A stretch of 64,000 nucleotides of DNA from Arthrobacter sp. NicSoilB4 (GTDB lineage Bacteria; Actinomycetota; Actinomycetes; Actinomycetales; Micrococcaceae): assembly GCF_019977335.1 (NCBI RefSeq), contig NZ_AP024653.1, positions 1,550,001-1,614,000 on the forward strand, written 5' to 3'. The translations under genes were made by a program, and so were the position numbers. The notes below the pieces were generated by a model. That model saw nothing but the letters and a program-made list of their open reading frames with translations, was not told the origin of the DNA and searched no databases. Positions 15,051-23,194 of this stretch are shown one piece after another. Numbering within the stretch: the stretch's first letter is position 1; each line of letters begins with the position of its first letter.

Positions 15051-16058
15051 TCAGGAGTGCGCCGCGAGCAGGGAGCTGGCTTCCTGACGGGTGCTGCCGG
15101 AGCTTTCGATGTGGGCCAGCTGGGCCGGGATTTCCCAGCCCTTCTTCCGCATCGCGGTTGCCCACAACCGTCCGGCGCGGTACGAGGACCGCACCAGCGG
15201 TCCGGACATGACGCCGAGGAAACCGATCTCGTCCGCTTCCTGCTGCAGGTCAACGAACTCCTGCGGCTTGACCCAGCGATCCACCGGCAGGTGCCGCTCG
15301 GACGGGCGCAGGTACTGGGTGATGGTGATCAGGTCGCAGCCGGCCTCGTGCAGGTCGCGCAGGGCCTCGGAGATTTCCTCGCGGGTCTCGCCCATGCCCA
15401 GGATCAGGTTGGACTTCGTGACCATGCCGAGCTTGCGGCCCTGGGTGATTACATCCAGCGACCGCTCGTAGCGGAAGGCGGGGCGGATGCGCTTGAAGAT
15501 CCGTGGGACGGTCTCGACGTTGTGGGCGAACACCTCGGGCTTGGAATCGCAGATCGCCTCGATGTGCTCCGGCTTGCCGGAGAAGTCCGGGATCAGGAGC
15601 TCGACGCCGGTGCCCGGGTTGAGCTCGTGGATCTTGCGGACGGTTTCGGCGTAGAGCCAGACGCCCTCGTCGGCGAGGTCATCGCGGGCCACGCCGGTGA
15701 CGGTGGCGTAGCGGAGCTGCATCGCCTGGACCGACCGGGCCACCTTGGTGGGTTCAAAAACGTCCACGGGGGAGGGCTTGCCGGTATCGATCTGGCAGAA
15801 ATCGCAGCGGCGTGTGCATTCGGAGCCGCCGATCAGGAAGGTGGCTTCCTTGTCTTCCCAGCATTCGAAGATGTTGGGGCAGCCGGCCTCCTCACACACG
15901 GTGTGGAGACCTTCCTTCTTGACGAGGTTCTTGAGCTGCACGAACTCGGGCCCCATCTGGACCTTGGCCTTGATCCATTCCGGCTTGCGTTCCACCGGGG
16001 TGGCCGCATTGCGCTGCTCGATGCGCAGCATTTTCCGGCCTTCTGGTGCCAGGGTCAC
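15051..16058 (-). CDS. lipA: lipoyl synthase, 335 aa
   Basis: Radical-SAM enzyme that inserts two sulfurs into protein-bound octanoyl chains to make lipoyl groups. The auxiliary iron-sulfur cluster cysteines are in [13 protein letters not shown] (C-x4-C-x5-C), and the radical-SAM cluster in [10 protein letters not shown] (C-x3-C-x2-C). The C-terminal RSSYRAG motif supplies the serine ligand of the auxiliary cluster. The length is normal. It starts with GTG overlapping the lipB stop by 4 bases (GTGA), with AGGAG 7 bases upstream inside lipB, so translation is probably coupled. Products are used by the lipoyl domains of SucB (28437-30206). Confidence 0.97.
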   Translation of the reverse strand: MTLAPEGRKMLRIEQRNAATPVERKPEWIKAKVQMGPEFVQLKNLVKKEGLHTVCEEAGCPNIFECWEDKEATFLIGGSECTRRCDFCQIDTGKPSPVDVFEPTKVARSVQAMQLRYATVTGVARDDLADEGVWLYAETVRKIHELNPGTGVELLIPDFSGKPEHIEAICDSKPEVFAHNVETVPRIFKRIRPAFRYERSLDVITQGRKLGMVTKSNLILGMGETREEISEALRDLHEAGCDLITITQYLRPSERHLPVDRWVKPQEFVDLQQEADEIGFLGVMSGPLVRSSYRAGRLWATAMRKKGWEIPAQLAHIESSGSTRQEASSLLAAHS

Positions 16059-16723
16059 AGTAGAGCTCCTTCATGGGTTGCAACTAGCGCTTCTTCATTG
16101 TTGCGCAGTTCTTCGATGATCCGTGAAACGAGGTCGGCGGGAGCGACGTCCCGGCCCGTTTCCTGGGAGATGGTGGTCACGCCGGCGTCGGTAATGCCGC
16201 AGGCGATGATCTGGGCGTACGGGGCCAGTTCGTTGTTGCAGTTGATGGCGAAGCCGTGCATCGTGACGCCCTCGTGGACGCGGATGCCGATCGCGGCGAT
16301 CTTGCGGGCGGGGCCCTTCTCATCCTGGTCGATCCAGACGCCGGCGCGGCCCTTGATCCGGACAGCCTCGATGCCGTAGTCGGCCAGCACGGCGATGATC
16401 ACGGCTTCGAGCCGGTCCACGTAGTCGCGGATGCCGGCTTTGTTCTTGAGTTTGATGATGGGGTAGCCAATGAGCTGTCCGGGACCGTGCCAGGTGAGCT
16501 TGCCGCCGCGATCCACCGGGACCACGGGAGTGCCGTCAAAGGGGCGTTCGTGGTCTTCGGTGCGTTTGCCTGCTGTGTAGACGGCAGCGTGTTCGAGCAA
16601 AAGGACCGTGCTGGGGGCAGTACCGGCGAGAACGCTCTCGTGCAGTTCGCGCTGGATGTCCCAGCCGCGGGTATATTCGACGAATTCCGGGGCGAGACCC
16701 AGCTGGGAGAACTCAAGAGTCAT
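16055..16723 (-). CDS. lipB: octanoyl-[acyl-carrier-protein]:protein N-octanoyltransferase, 222 aa
   Basis: Transfers octanoate from acyl carrier protein to lipoyl-domain lysines, the first step of de novo lipoate synthesis. Motifs: [38 protein letters not shown] (the RGGxxTxHGPGQ signature), [20 protein letters not shown] (catalytic lysine in the AIG loop) and [14 protein letters not shown] (catalytic cysteine). First gene of lipB-lipA. A TAAGCT hexamer on the minus strand (plus 16731-16736) ends 7 bases before the ATG with no ribosome-binding site, which fits a leaderless or near-leaderless mRNA. Confidence 0.97.
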   Translation of the reverse strand: MTLEFSQLGLAPEFVEYTRGWDIQRELHESVLAGTAPSTVLLLEHAAVYTAGKRTEDHERPFDGTPVVPVDRGGKLTWHGPGQLIGYPIIKLKNKAGIRDYVDRLEAVIIAVLADYGIEAVRIKGRAGVWIDQDEKGPARKIAAIGIRVHEGVTMHGFAINCNNELAPYAQIIACGITDAGVTTISQETGRDVAPADLVSRIIEELRNNEEALVATHEGALL

Positions 16724-17081
16724 GGCATCCAGCTTAGACCCCGTCCCGCATCCGTCCCGATTGTGTGGTTAAGCTCTCACCCCGGACGCCGCGCAAATCC
16801 CCGGCGTTGGACGCTTTCGCCGTCCGGGGCGCGGCGGCGACCACGTGCGAGGCTGGCGCCTGGCGTCCACATCGCCGGGGGACTAGCACCGCGACGGCAT
16901 GGAGTATAGAGGAAATTGGGACTATTTCAGGGGAATTCCAAGGTCCATGCTGTACCCATCCACCACAGTATGTGATAGAGGGCAGTGGAATGCACAGATT
17001 GTCAGCTCCTCGCCCCAGACGGTGTCGCACCGCTTGGCCCACAACGCAGACCCCGCCGTCGCACTTTGGGATCTGGCTGCC
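16724..17081. other. intergenic region between divergent lipB and permease genes
   Basis: 358 bases. Apart from the lipB -10 element at 16731-16736, it holds AT-richer stretches on the plus strand (TATAGAGGAAATTGGG from 16904 and GTATGTGATAGAGG from 16969) that could carry the permease promoter. No RNA gene or repeat was recognised. The permease frame stays open back to 16899, but that stretch does not look like a membrane-protein N terminus. Confidence 0.5.
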
Positions 17082-18530
17082 GTGAGCAGCGCCGATCAGA
17101 CCATGGCCCGCCCGAAGGTGCCCACGGCCGTTTGGATCTCCTGGATTGCCTTGGCCCTGATGACCACGAGTTCCGTGGCCAGCCTGCGGGCCGCCCCGAC
17201 CATGGCCGTCTACGGCCTCGCTTCAGTCTTCCTCTATGTGGTTCCCGCGATCGTCTTCCTGCTGCCCACCTCCCTCGTGTCCGCCGAGCTGGCGTCCGGA
17301 TGGAAGGGCGGTATTTACAAGTGGGTCGCGACGGGCATTTCCAAGCCCATGGGTTTCCTGGCGGTTTGGTGCCAGTTCGCGATGACCATTTTCTACTATC
17401 CGACCCTGCTGGGGTTCGTCGCGAGCACGCTCGCCTACGTGTTCAACCCGGAGCTGGCCAGCAACGGCGTCTGGACCGCGTTGGTGATTGTGGTGTTCTA
17501 TTGGGCGGGCGTGTACGTCTCATCCCGGGGCACGAAGGGTGTAGCGGGCCTGGCCAGCGGTGGCTTGATCATTGGGACCCTGATCCCGGGCGCGCTACTC
17601 GTTTTCCTGGGCGTCATGTTCCTCGGCCAGGGCAACGAGTCGGCCGCCCCGATGACCGCGGCCAACTTCCTTCCCGAGTGGGCCGGGCTGGCGAGCCTGG
17701 TGCTGATCGTGAACAATTTCCTGTCCTACAGCGGCATGGAGATGAATGCCGTGCACGTGTCCTCGCTGAAGGACCCGGCCAAGGAGTACCCGAAGTCGAT
17801 GTTCCTGGCCATGGGACTCGTACTCCTGATCTTCATCCTTCCGGCGCTGGCGATCAGCTGGATCGTCCCGGCCGAGGAGCTCTCCCTCACCGCCGGCGTC
17901 ATGCAGGCCTTCGACGCCGTGCTGGCGTCCTTCAGCCTGCAAGGCCTCACGCCGATACTTGGAATCATGCTGGTCGCCGCCTCCCTCGGCGGCATGCTGA
18001 CCTGGCTGGCGGGTCCGTCCAAGGGCCTGCTGCTGATCTCGCGTGAGGAAGGTTACCTCCCGCCGTTCCTGCAAAAGCTGAACAAGAACGGCATTCAGCA
18101 GAACCTCCTGGTGGTCCAAGGGCTCGTCACCACCGTGATCGCGCTCGGCTACGCGCTGATCCCGGATGTCTCCAGCGCGTACTGGATATTCTCGGTAATC
18201 ACCACGCAGGTCTACCTGATCATGTACCTGCTGATGTTCGTCGCCGCGGTCCGGCTGCGCCGCAATGACCCGGACCATCCCCGTGGCTACCGGGCGCCTA
18301 TGCTGATCGGGCTGTGCGGCGTCGGGTTCGCCGCATCCCTGGCCGCGCTGCTCGTCGGGTTCGTCCCGCCGTCGCAATTCGGCAACGGCGATCCGATTGT
18401 CTATTTCCTGATCGTCGGCGGCGGCGCACTGGGGCTCGGCCTGCTCGTGCCGTTCCTCTTCTACAAGTTCCGTAAGCCGTCTTGGAAGCTGCCTGAACAA
18501 GGGGCGCAGACGGAGGTGCCGGAGTCATGA
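17082..18530 (+). CDS. APC superfamily amino acid permease, 482 aa
   Basis: About twelve hydrophobic segments. Starting near KVPTAVWISWIALALMTTSS, the protein shows features of the glutamate:GABA antiporter / YjeM-like branch of the amino acid-polyamine-organocation family, including LASVFLYVVPAIVFLLPTSL, NNFLSYSGMEMNAVHVSSLK (the unwound TM6 region) and GGMLTWLAGPSKGLLLISRE. Substrate not deducible. I choose GTG at 17082; ATG at 17103 is an alternative. Its last 4 bases overlap the next gene (ATGA), and a peptidase gene follows, so uptake of a peptide or amino-acid derivative and its hydrolysis may be linked. Confidence 0.88.
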   Translation: MSSADQTMARPKVPTAVWISWIALALMTTSSVASLRAAPTMAVYGLASVFLYVVPAIVFLLPTSLVSAELASGWKGGIYKWVATGISKPMGFLAVWCQFAMTIFYYPTLLGFVASTLAYVFNPELASNGVWTALVIVVFYWAGVYVSSRGTKGVAGLASGGLIIGTLIPGALLVFLGVMFLGQGNESAAPMTAANFLPEWAGLASLVLIVNNFLSYSGMEMNAVHVSSLKDPAKEYPKSMFLAMGLVLLIFILPALAISWIVPAEELSLTAGVMQAFDAVLASFSLQGLTPILGIMLVAASLGGMLTWLAGPSKGLLLISREEGYLPPFLQKLNKNGIQQNLLVVQGLVTTVIALGYALIPDVSSAYWIFSVITTQVYLIMYLLMFVAAVRLRRNDPDHPRGYRAPMLIGLCGVGFAASLAALLVGFVPPSQFGNGDPIVYFLIVGGGALGLGLLVPFLFYKFRKPSWKLPEQGAQTEVPES

Positions 18531-18973
18531 GCACCCATATGGAGTCCTCAACCAAGCGGGGCCGCTCGGTCATTTACATCGTCTCCATGATCTTGCTCGT
18601 GATATTCGCCGTTGTCGCCCTGCTGAACTTCAGGTCGGCTAGGGAGACCCAGCAGTCCCTGGCGAAGGCCGACCAGCTGATCGCGGAGATCAATGCCGCC
18701 GGGGGAACGGCCCCATCGCGCGAACAGATAGCCCGGGTGCTTGGCGACGACGGTGGCGCGGTCTGCGCGAACCCGAACGACGCGCTGAGCCGGGCCACCT
18801 TCCACAGCCAGCTGACAAACGGCGCAACCGGGCCCGGAAACAGGCCGGTGATCGCGCCCGAGCGGGTCGCCAAGGGCGAGCTGGCGATTATCAAGATCTA
18901 CTGCCCGGACAAGCTGGCTGACTTCCAGCAGTTCATCGACGGCCTTAATACCTACAAGTCGGGCGGTGGGTGA
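18527..18973 (+). CDS. unrecognised single-span membrane protein, 148 aa
   Basis: I do not recognise this family. A single hydrophobic segment (about residues 15-37, VIYIVSMILLVIFAVVALLN) is preceded by a basic N terminus (KRGR), which predicts a type II membrane anchor with an extracytoplasmic C-terminal ~105 residues. That domain has two cysteines (AVCANPND and IYCPDKL) that could form a disulfide, and an N-terminal helix rich in Ala and Gln. It overlaps the permease stop by 4 bases and is followed 3 bases later by the peptidase, so it is the middle gene of a tight three-gene operon. A role as an accessory subunit or substrate-binding partner of the permease is inference. Confidence 0.75.
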   Translation: MSTHMESSTKRGRSVIYIVSMILLVIFAVVALLNFRSARETQQSLAKADQLIAEINAAGGTAPSREQIARVLGDDGGAVCANPNDALSRATFHSQLTNGATGPGNRPVIAPERVAKGELAIIKIYCPDKLADFQQFIDGLNTYKSGGG

Positions 18974-18976
18974 GCC

Positions 18977-20314
18977 GTGGACTTGCGCTCCCGCATTGCC
19001 GATCTGATGCGTCCGGCGCAGGGAGAGCTCGCCGAATTTGTGGCCATCCGGTCGGTGGCGGACCCGCGGCAGTTTCCCCCGGAGGAGTGCGCCAAAGCTG
19101 CGCAGTGGGTGCTAGACAAATTCGCTGCGCTTGGATTTTCCGACGCCCACCTCGCGCGGACCCCCGACGGCTCCGACGCGGTAGTCGGTTCGAGGCCGGG
19201 ACCCGAGCCGGACGCGCCCACCGTGCTCCTCTATGCGCACTACGACGTGCAGCCACCCCTCGATGATTCGGCATGGCGGACCCCGCCCTTCGAACTCACT
19301 GAAGTGGACGGCCGCTGGTACGGCCGGGGCGCGGCCGACTGCAAGGGCAACATCCTTGCGCATCTGCTCGCACTCAGAGCGCTCGGCAACGACGTGCCGG
19401 TGAACCTGAAGCTGGTGGTCGAGGGGTCGGAGGAACAGGGCACGGGGGGGCTTGAGGCGTTCGTCGCGAGCCACCGTGACCTGCTCCGGGCGGACACCAT
19501 CCTGGTCTGCGACACCGGCAACGCCGCAGTGGGACACCCCGCGGCGACCGTGACCTTGCGCGGCATGGTCAACGTCGTGGTGACCGTGGAAGCGATGGCA
19601 TCCGAACTCCATTCCGGCATGTTTGGCGGTGCAGCCCCCGACGCGCTGGCAGCGCTGATCTCGATGCTGGCAACACTGCGCGACAGACAAGGCAACACCA
19701 CGATCACGGGCCTGGACACCACCCAGACGTGGGCCGGCGCGCCCTATCCGCCCGAGCAGTTCCGCGCCGACGCCGGTGTGCTCGAGGGCGTCTCATTGCT
19801 GGGGGACGGCACTGTGTCCGACATGCTCTGGGCGCGGCCCGCCGTCACCGTGCTCGGCATTGACTGCCCGCCGGTGACGGGCTCCTCGGCGTCGATCGTG
19901 CCGCGGACCTCCGCGCGCCTCAACCTGCGGGTCCCGCCCGGCATGGCCGCCGCCGACGCCCACACAGCGCTGGCCGAACAGCTCCGTGCCGCCGCACCCT
20001 GGGGCGTCCACGTGACGGTGGATCTGGAAGCCATCGGTTCCCCCTTCCGGGCGGCAGTCGGCGGGCCGGCATTCGAAGCCCTGGCTGCCGCGATGCTGGA
20101 GGCCTACGGACGGCCGATGACTACGTTGGGCCAGGGCGGATCGATCCCGCTCTGCAATGTGTTCGCCGAAACCTATCCGGACGCGGAGATCATCCTGATG
20201 GGGGTCGAGGAACCGCTGGCACTCATCCACGCACCAAACGAGAGCGTCGATCCTAACGAGATCCAGGCCATGGCCTTGTCCTTGGCGCTGTTCCTCAAGG
20301 GCTACGCCGCCTGA
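18977..20314 (+). CDS. M20/M25/M40 family metallopeptidase (dipeptidase-like), 445 aa
   Basis: A two-zinc amidohydrolase of the M20 family. Metal and catalytic residues are visible: VLLYAHYDVQPP (His ligand, Asp), YGRGAADCKGNILAH (bridging Asp), VVEGSEEQGTGG (catalytic Glu and Glu ligand), VCDTGN (Asp ligand) and LIHAPNESV (last His). A lid or dimerisation domain lies between (about residues 195-330). The length fits the dipeptidase/CNDP-like subgroup of ~450 residues. It starts with GTG 3 bases after the preceding stop. It is cytoplasmic, with no signal peptide, consistent with cleaving an imported dipeptide or acyl-amino acid. Confidence 0.92.
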   Translation: MDLRSRIADLMRPAQGELAEFVAIRSVADPRQFPPEECAKAAQWVLDKFAALGFSDAHLARTPDGSDAVVGSRPGPEPDAPTVLLYAHYDVQPPLDDSAWRTPPFELTEVDGRWYGRGAADCKGNILAHLLALRALGNDVPVNLKLVVEGSEEQGTGGLEAFVASHRDLLRADTILVCDTGNAAVGHPAATVTLRGMVNVVVTVEAMASELHSGMFGGAAPDALAALISMLATLRDRQGNTTITGLDTTQTWAGAPYPPEQFRADAGVLEGVSLLGDGTVSDMLWARPAVTVLGIDCPPVTGSSASIVPRTSARLNLRVPPGMAAADAHTALAEQLRAAAPWGVHVTVDLEAIGSPFRAAVGGPAFEALAAAMLEAYGRPMTTLGQGGSIPLCNVFAETYPDAEIILMGVEEPLALIHAPNESVDPNEIQAMALSLALFLKGYAA

Positions 20315-20320
20315 CGGAAC

Positions 20321-20329
20321 CTGTGGATA
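20321..20329 (-). promoter_or_regulatory. perfect DnaA box (TTATCCACA)
   Basis: TTATCCACA on the minus strand, in the short gap between the M20 peptidase and kinase genes. It matches the classical DnaA 9-mer at all positions. A single box suggests a transcription or titration site, not an origin. Confidence 0.5.
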
Positions 20330-20368
20330 ACTTCTGCGGGATTTCCGCGGATCCGCTATTCCTTGGTT

Positions 20369-22201
20369 ATGGAAGATTATGCGTGGACCAGCGACGGGGC
20401 GCCCGAGGTGCCCGGGTACGACGTCGGCCGCTGCCTGGGGAGCGGCGGCAGCGCCACTGTGTGGCTGGTGACCGAACAGGCGGGCGGCAACGAGTTCGCG
20501 CTGAAGTGTTTCCCCGCCGGCGATGGCCCGGACCGGGGCGGCGCGGAGGAAGCCATCCGGCGCGAGGTGAGGATCCTGTCCGTCCTGGATCATGAGCACC
20601 TGGTGCGTGCGCACGCGGTGGTTCGCCTGCGGGGAGGCCGGATGCGTCGTTCGGGCGACGGCGACGCCGACTGGGGCGAGGCAGTCGGGCTCGTCATGGA
20701 CTACGCGGCGGGCGGCTCAGTGGGGCAACTCGTTGCCGGTCGGGGGAGCCTGGGGCCGGGGGAGACGGTGACGGTGCTGACACCGATCGCCCAGGCCCTC
20801 GCATACCTGCATGGCCAGGGCTTCACTCACGGTGACGTCTCACCCGGCAATGTGCTGTTCACCGCGCACGGCAAGCCGCTGCTGGCCGATCTGGGCGTGG
20901 CCCGCATGGTGGCCGACTCCGCAGCCGTGGCCGACGCCGGGACCGAGGGCTTCCGCGATCCCGCGCCGGTGGACGCGGTCCGGGCAGGCCTGCAACCGGA
21001 GCGTGACGTGTATTCACTCGCGGCGCTCGGCTGGTACTGCCTGACCGGAAGGGCTCCCGAGGCAGGCGCGCAGCGGCCGCCGCTGCCGCTGCTGGTTCCA
21101 GGAGTTCCGGCGGAGCTGGCCGCAGCGCTGGAGTCCGGGCTTCATGAGGACCGCAGGCTGCGGCCCTCTGCAGCCGAGATGGCGGCCGCCGTTCATCGCA
21201 GCGCAGTGGCAGCTCCCGTGGACCTCTCGGTGTCGGTCCACCCGACGGTCATCCCGCAGCTGCTGACGCGGCGCTCCCTTCCGGCCACGGCGCGGGAGCG
21301 GCGGGTCCAACAGCTCAGGGACATTCCGCGGCAATTCCACAAACACCGCTCGGCCCGGCCGCTTCCGCCGGGAGGGCAGCCCGGTGCAGGCAGACGCTCC
21401 CGGAGCGCCAGCGCTCGCCACTCTGCCCGCTTGGGCCCAGCCTCCGACCTTGCCCGCCCGGATGCCGCCCGCCCGGATGCCGCCCGCTCCGGTGCCGCCC
21501 GTCCTCGCTCCGCCCGCCGGAATCCATCGATCCGCGGATTCCGGACCGCAGCCGTGGGCCTGGCCGTCCTTGGTCTCCTCTTCGGTGTCCTCGTTGCCGG
21601 GTGGGGAATCGCCGGATCCCCGGCATTCCCGGCGTTCCAGGGCTTCACCGTCAAGGATGTTGAGGCTGCCAGGGAGCCCGCGCCGACCGTCCCGGACCCG
21701 GTGGCGCCTGCCATGGATTCGGCAGCCGTTCCGCCCGAGGTGCGGGCCCAGCTTGACTCGCCAAACCCCGAGGACGCGGTCCGCGGGCTGGCGTGGCTCC
21801 GCTCCCTGGCTTTCAGCACGGGGGACTTCGGGCTGCTGGATCAGGTCAACGTTCCGGCATCGACCGCGGCTGAGGCGGACGCCCGGATCAGCGCCAGCTT
21901 GACGGGGTCCGGACGGGTGCTGGCCGGATTCACCACGCTGCTGACCCAGGTGGCGGCCACGGGGGACCGCAGCGGTCCCCGGGCCGTGGTGGCCGTCGCC
22001 GTCGGCACGTCCGCTTACCAGGAGCGGAACGACGCCGGGGTGGTTGTGGCCGAGACCGCTGCCGCGCCGGAACAGCGGCTGCGGCTGGTGCTCGCATCGG
22101 TCGAGGGCCGCTGGCGGATCCAGGATGTCCTTCCCGCCGACGCCGACGCCGACGCCAGAACGCCAGCCGCCGATGCCGGAACCCCCGATGCGGCCGGCTG
22201 A
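20369..22201 (+). CDS. transmembrane Ser/Thr protein kinase-like protein, 610 aa
   Basis: Kinase domain about residues 14-275: glycine loop GRCLGSGGSATVWL, ATP lysine in FALKCF (Lys46), Glu in the alphaC region, catalytic loop FTHGDVSPGNVLF (HGD at 153-155 in place of HRD) and metal motif ADLGVAR (DLG in place of DFG), with activation-loop features then RDVYSLAALGWYCLTG. A Pro/Arg/Ala-rich juxtamembrane region (about 290-388) contains the ARPDA repeats noted separately. One membrane span (391-413) follows, then a ~200-residue extracytoplasmic domain of unknown fold. HGD catalytic loops occur in active kinases of the choline/aminoglycoside type, so activity is plausible but not certain. Start at ATG 20369, six bases after a near -10 hexamer (TATTCC). 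Confidence 0.88.
   Translation: MEDYAWTSDGAPEVPGYDVGRCLGSGGSATVWLVTEQAGGNEFALKCFPAGDGPDRGGAEEAIRREVRILSVLDHEHLVRAHAVVRLRGGRMRRSGDGDADWGEAVGLVMDYAAGGSVGQLVAGRGSLGPGETVTVLTPIAQALAYLHGQGFTHGDVSPGNVLFTAHGKPLLADLGVARMVADSAAVADAGTEGFRDPAPVDAVRAGLQPERDVYSLAALGWYCLTGRAPEAGAQRPPLPLLVPGVPAELAAALESGLHEDRRLRPSAAEMAAAVHRSAVAAPVDLSVSVHPTVIPQLLTRRSLPATARERRVQQLRDIPRQFHKHRSARPLPPGGQPGAGRRSRSASARHSARLGPASDLARPDAARPDAARSGAARPRSARRNPSIRGFRTAAVGLAVLGLLFGVLVAGWGIAGSPAFPAFQGFTVKDVEAAREPAPTVPDPVAPAMDSAAVPPEVRAQLDSPNPEDAVRGLAWLRSLAFSTGDFGLLDQVNVPASTAAEADARISASLTGSGRVLAGFTTLLTQVAATGDRSGPRAVVAVAVGTSAYQERNDAGVVVAETAAAPEQRLRLVLASVEGRWRIQDVLPADADADARTPAADAGTPDAAG
21452..21511 (+). repeat. 15-bp in-frame tandem repeat (about 4 units) in kinase gene
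   Basis: Two identical 15-base units (21452-21466 and 21467-21481, GCCCGCCCGGATGCC), then two degenerate units. They encode ARPDA-ARPDA-ARSGA-ARPRS in the linker before the membrane span. Copy number may vary between strains. Confidence 0.85.
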
Positions 22202-22217
22202 CGGCAGGCGGGAATCC

Positions 22218-23120
22218 TCAGGCCTTGGGACCTGGTTCCGCCACCCACGCGGTGGCCTGCGCGAGGGACGGGTGCTGCCATTCGAAGCCGGCCCCGCTCA
22301 GCGCAGCCGGCTCCATCCGCTGGCTGGCGAGCAGCAGTTCATCGGCGAGCTGGCCCATCACCAGGCGCAGCACGGGCGCGGGGACGCGGAACACGGCCGG
22401 GCGGTGCACGGCGCCGGCCAGCTGCGCGATCAGCGAGTTCACGTCCGCGCTTTCCGGGGCGCAGACATTCACGGGGCCCTTCAGCTGGCTGCCGAGCAGG
22501 AACGCGAAGGCGCCGGCTACGTCGGGCAGCGTGATCCACGGCCAGTATTGCCGGCCGTTGCCCAGCGGTCCGCCCACACCGAGGCGCAACAGCGGCATCA
22601 GCCGTCCCAATGCGCCCCCTGAACGGCTCAGCACGACACCGGTGCGGGGAGTGACCACCCGGACGCCGGCAGGGGCCTCGTGCGCAGCCTCCTCCCAGTC
22701 GACGCAGATCCGGGCGAGCACACCGCTGCCGGGAGGGGCATTTTCGCGGAGCACCGCGGGACCGGCGCTGCCGTAGTAGCCGGACGCGGACTGGCTCAGG
22801 AAAACCGCCGGCGGAGTGTCCAGCCGGCCCATCGCCGCCGTCAGGGTTCCAGTCGCCGCCAGCCGGGAGCTGCGCAGTTCGTTGATCCGGGCCCGGGTCC
22901 ACGGCCGGTCGCCGATGCCGGCGCCGGAGAGGTTGATGACGGCGTCCGCTCCCTTCAGCGCCGCGTCGTCGATGTGGCCCTCCGCGGGATTCCACTGGAA
23001 CTCGCCGGGTGCGGCGGGAGGCCGCCTGACCAGTGCGCCGACGTCGTGTCCTGCACTGCGCAGGGTGCTGGAAATGGCGGCTCCGAGCAGCCCCGAGGCC
23101 CCGGCAACAATGATTCGCAT
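22218..23120 (-). CDS. TIGR01777 family epimerase (SDR superfamily), 300 aa
   Basis: Extended short-chain dehydrogenase-like protein. The N-terminal nucleotide loop is MRIIVAGASGLLGAAI (GASGLLG). INLSGAGIGDRPWT is the family signature after the second strand, and SQSASGYYGSAG holds the catalytic tyrosine region (YYG). C-terminal DUF1731 part: PAPVLRLVMGQLADELLLAS. TIGR01777 proteins (YfcH-like) are of uncertain function, some linked to cell division. The ATG at 23120 is preceded by GGTGAGATGG. It is divergent from the tricorn-type protease gene by 74 bases. The mycobacterial homologue lies beside the E2 gene of the 2-oxoacid dehydrogenase, an arrangement broadly kept here. Confidence 0.92.
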   Translation of the reverse strand: MRIIVAGASGLLGAAISSTLRSAGHDVGALVRRPPAAPGEFQWNPAEGHIDDAALKGADAVINLSGAGIGDRPWTRARINELRSSRLAATGTLTAAMGRLDTPPAVFLSQSASGYYGSAGPAVLRENAPPGSGVLARICVDWEEAAHEAPAGVRVVTPRTGVVLSRSGGALGRLMPLLRLGVGGPLGNGRQYWPWITLPDVAGAFAFLLGSQLKGPVNVCAPESADVNSLIAQLAGAVHRPAVFRVPAPVLRLVMGQLADELLLASQRMEPAALSGAGFEWQHPSLAQATAWVAEPGPKA

Positions 23121-23182
23121 GATCCATCTCACCATGCCCGGCACGGCGGGGACACCTCCCGGGCGGGAGCGCCGGTCTTGAC

Positions 23183-23188
23183 TATGAT
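23183..23188 (+). promoter_or_regulatory. -10 element of leaderless promoter
   Basis: TATGAT, six bases (CGGACG), then the ATG at 23195. No ribosome-binding site; no recognisable -35. Confidence 0.65.
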
Positions 23189-23194
23189 CGGACG

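Noticed and set aside
16899..17081. N-terminal extension of the permease frame to 16899
   Set aside because: The added 61 residues are hydrophilic and unlike any APC-family N terminus, and the start lacks a ribosome-binding site.
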